Shown here piece by piece: positions 63,317 through 64,000 of a stretch of 64,000 nucleotides of DNA. Origin of the DNA: Marinobacterium jannaschii DSM 6295 (GTDB taxonomy: Bacteria > Pseudomonadota > Gammaproteobacteria > Pseudomonadales > Balneatricaceae); assembly GCF_000620085.1 (NCBI RefSeq), contig NZ_KK211064.1:232272-296271 (forward strand), read 5' to 3'. Position 1 is the first letter of the stretch. Each line of letters opens with the position of its first letter. The translations under genes were made by a program, and so were the position numbers. The notes under the pieces are model-generated. The model did not search any database. It worked only from the letters and a program-made list of their open reading frames with translations, and was not told the DNA's origin.

Positions 63317-63338
63317 GGTGAGCCGCAGCGGCAGGGCA

Positions 63339-64000
63339 TCAGGCGGGTTGCGGGCCGAGGCCGCCGAAACCGGTCAGGGCGGAGACAATCTCCTCGTTGT
63401 GGTGCTTTTCGAGGGTTTCTGAGCTGTTTGTCTGACGATAGAGTGCATTCAGCTGCGGGCCGTAATAGCGATAAACCGCCTCCCGTCGTACCTGGCCGGC
63501 GGCGGTCAGCTGGTCGTTGGCAACACTGAAAGGGCCATCGGCCAGAAACCACTGTTCAATGCGGGCGGACTCCGGCAGCTGTTCGTTAAGCTGATCCAGC
63601 TGCAACTGGATGCGGGCGATGGTGGCGTTGTTTTCCGGCTGGATGACAGCGCTGATAAAGTCGCTGTTATCGCCGAAGACACAGACCTGGGCCACTGTGC
63701 TCAGGTTATTCAGCTCCGCTTCGATCCACTCCGGGCTGAAGTGGCGGCCCCGGCTGTTGGTCTGTATCTCATCCTGACGTCCGGAGATAAACAGGTAGCC
63801 ATCGACGTTAATAAAGCCACTGTCTCCGGTATCGATACAGGCCGGGGAGCTGCCGCCGCCGAGATAGCCCAGCATGCTGGCACCGGTCACCCGGATCTCT
63901 CCTTCGGCTGATAACAGCAGGCGACAGTGAGGCAGGACACGGCCGACGCTGCCGGTCAGTGACTTGCCCGGCAGATTCAGGCTGACCAGCGCGCCGCATT
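63339..64000 (-). CDS. AMP-forming acyl-CoA synthetase-like protein, C-terminal part (runs off window)
   Basis: About 220 C-terminal residues of an adenylate-forming enzyme; the gene continues beyond the right edge. Read from the edge in the true frame it gives CGALVSLNLPGKSLTGSVGR, then GEIRVTGASMLGYLGG, the ATP-binding motif DTGDSGFINVDGYLFISGRQ, and a C-terminal domain. In that domain the family's invariant lysine region is hard to place. It resembles long-chain fatty-acid-CoA ligases. Substrate unknown. It is convergent with the GST gene. Confidence 0.82.
   Translation of the reverse strand, partial: CGALVSLNLPGKSLTGSVGRVLPHCRLLLSAEGEIRVTGASMLGYLGGGSSPACIDTGDSGFINVDGYLFISGRQDEIQTNSRGRHFSPEWIEAELNNLSTVAQVCVFGDNSDFISAVIQPENNATIARIQLQLDQLNEQLPESARIEQWFLADGPFSVANDQLTAAGQVRREAVYRYYGPQLNALYRQTNSSETLEKHHNEEIVSALTGFGGLGPQPA

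Overview
The window looks like chromosomal DNA of a free-living marine or halophilic gammaproteobacterium, most likely near the Oceanospirillales (Marinobacterium/Neptuniibacter-like). The grounds are a high-GC backbone, a complete ectoine/5-hydroxyectoine operon with its own aspartokinase and EctR regulator, a TorF-type outer-membrane protein, a pseudomonad-style branched-chain keto-acid dehydrogenase operon, and many LysR regulators paired with transporters. I see no rRNA or tRNA gene, no CRISPR array and no integrated prophage.

Layout. 0-9.4 kb: EamA transporter, LysR regulator, HisD-family dehydrogenase with altered zinc-ligand positions, TorF porin, Cache chemoreceptor and a cytoplasmic molybdopterin oxidoreductase. 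9.4-11.7 kb: a REP-associated tyrosine transposase (RAYT), a truncated second copy 371 bp away, REP palindromes and an orphan HExxH protein. 12-21.3 kb: nitrogen-compound catabolism on the minus strand (class III aminotransferase; M20 deacylase plus APC permease; flavin monooxygenase, RidA and DUF1028) and, on the plus strand, a cyclic-nucleotide-binding-fold protein and a GhrA-type reductase. 21.4-26 kb: PACE efflux, SLC13 permease, two LysR regulators and a REP pair. 26-33 kb: Lrp regulator divergent from leucine dehydrogenase and bkdA1-bkdA2-bkdB-lpdV. 33-45.3 kb: CapA, CorA/ZntB, CPA2 antiporter, HdfR-like regulator, rimB-rimK-aspartoacylase-mscS and two GGDEF diguanylate cyclases. 45.4-48.5 kb: an AT-richer, frameshifted PLD-nuclease/helicase/DUF3427 gene, probably a decayed defence gene. 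48.6-53.5 kb: dsbB-dsbA pair, aspartase, aldehyde dehydrogenase with a BCCT-transporter remnant fused behind it. 53.8-59.4 kb: ask-ectDCBA (read leftward) and ectR. 59.5-64 kb: HupE metal-uptake-like operon, LysR/GST pair and the C-terminus of an acyl-CoA synthetase running off the edge.

The most unusual signal is a conserved 46-bp AT-rich intergenic element. It occurs four times (4355, 13467, 16700, 20105), always in the same orientation and 75-135 bp upstream of a minus-strand transcription unit (torF; aminotransferase; argE-like/APC; flavin monooxygenase-ridA-DUF1028). It suggests a co-regulated uptake-and-catabolism regulon for a nitrogenous substrate. The second clear system is the RAYT with its REP family, whose members share a GTAG head and a GTTGGGA stem but differ in the loop.
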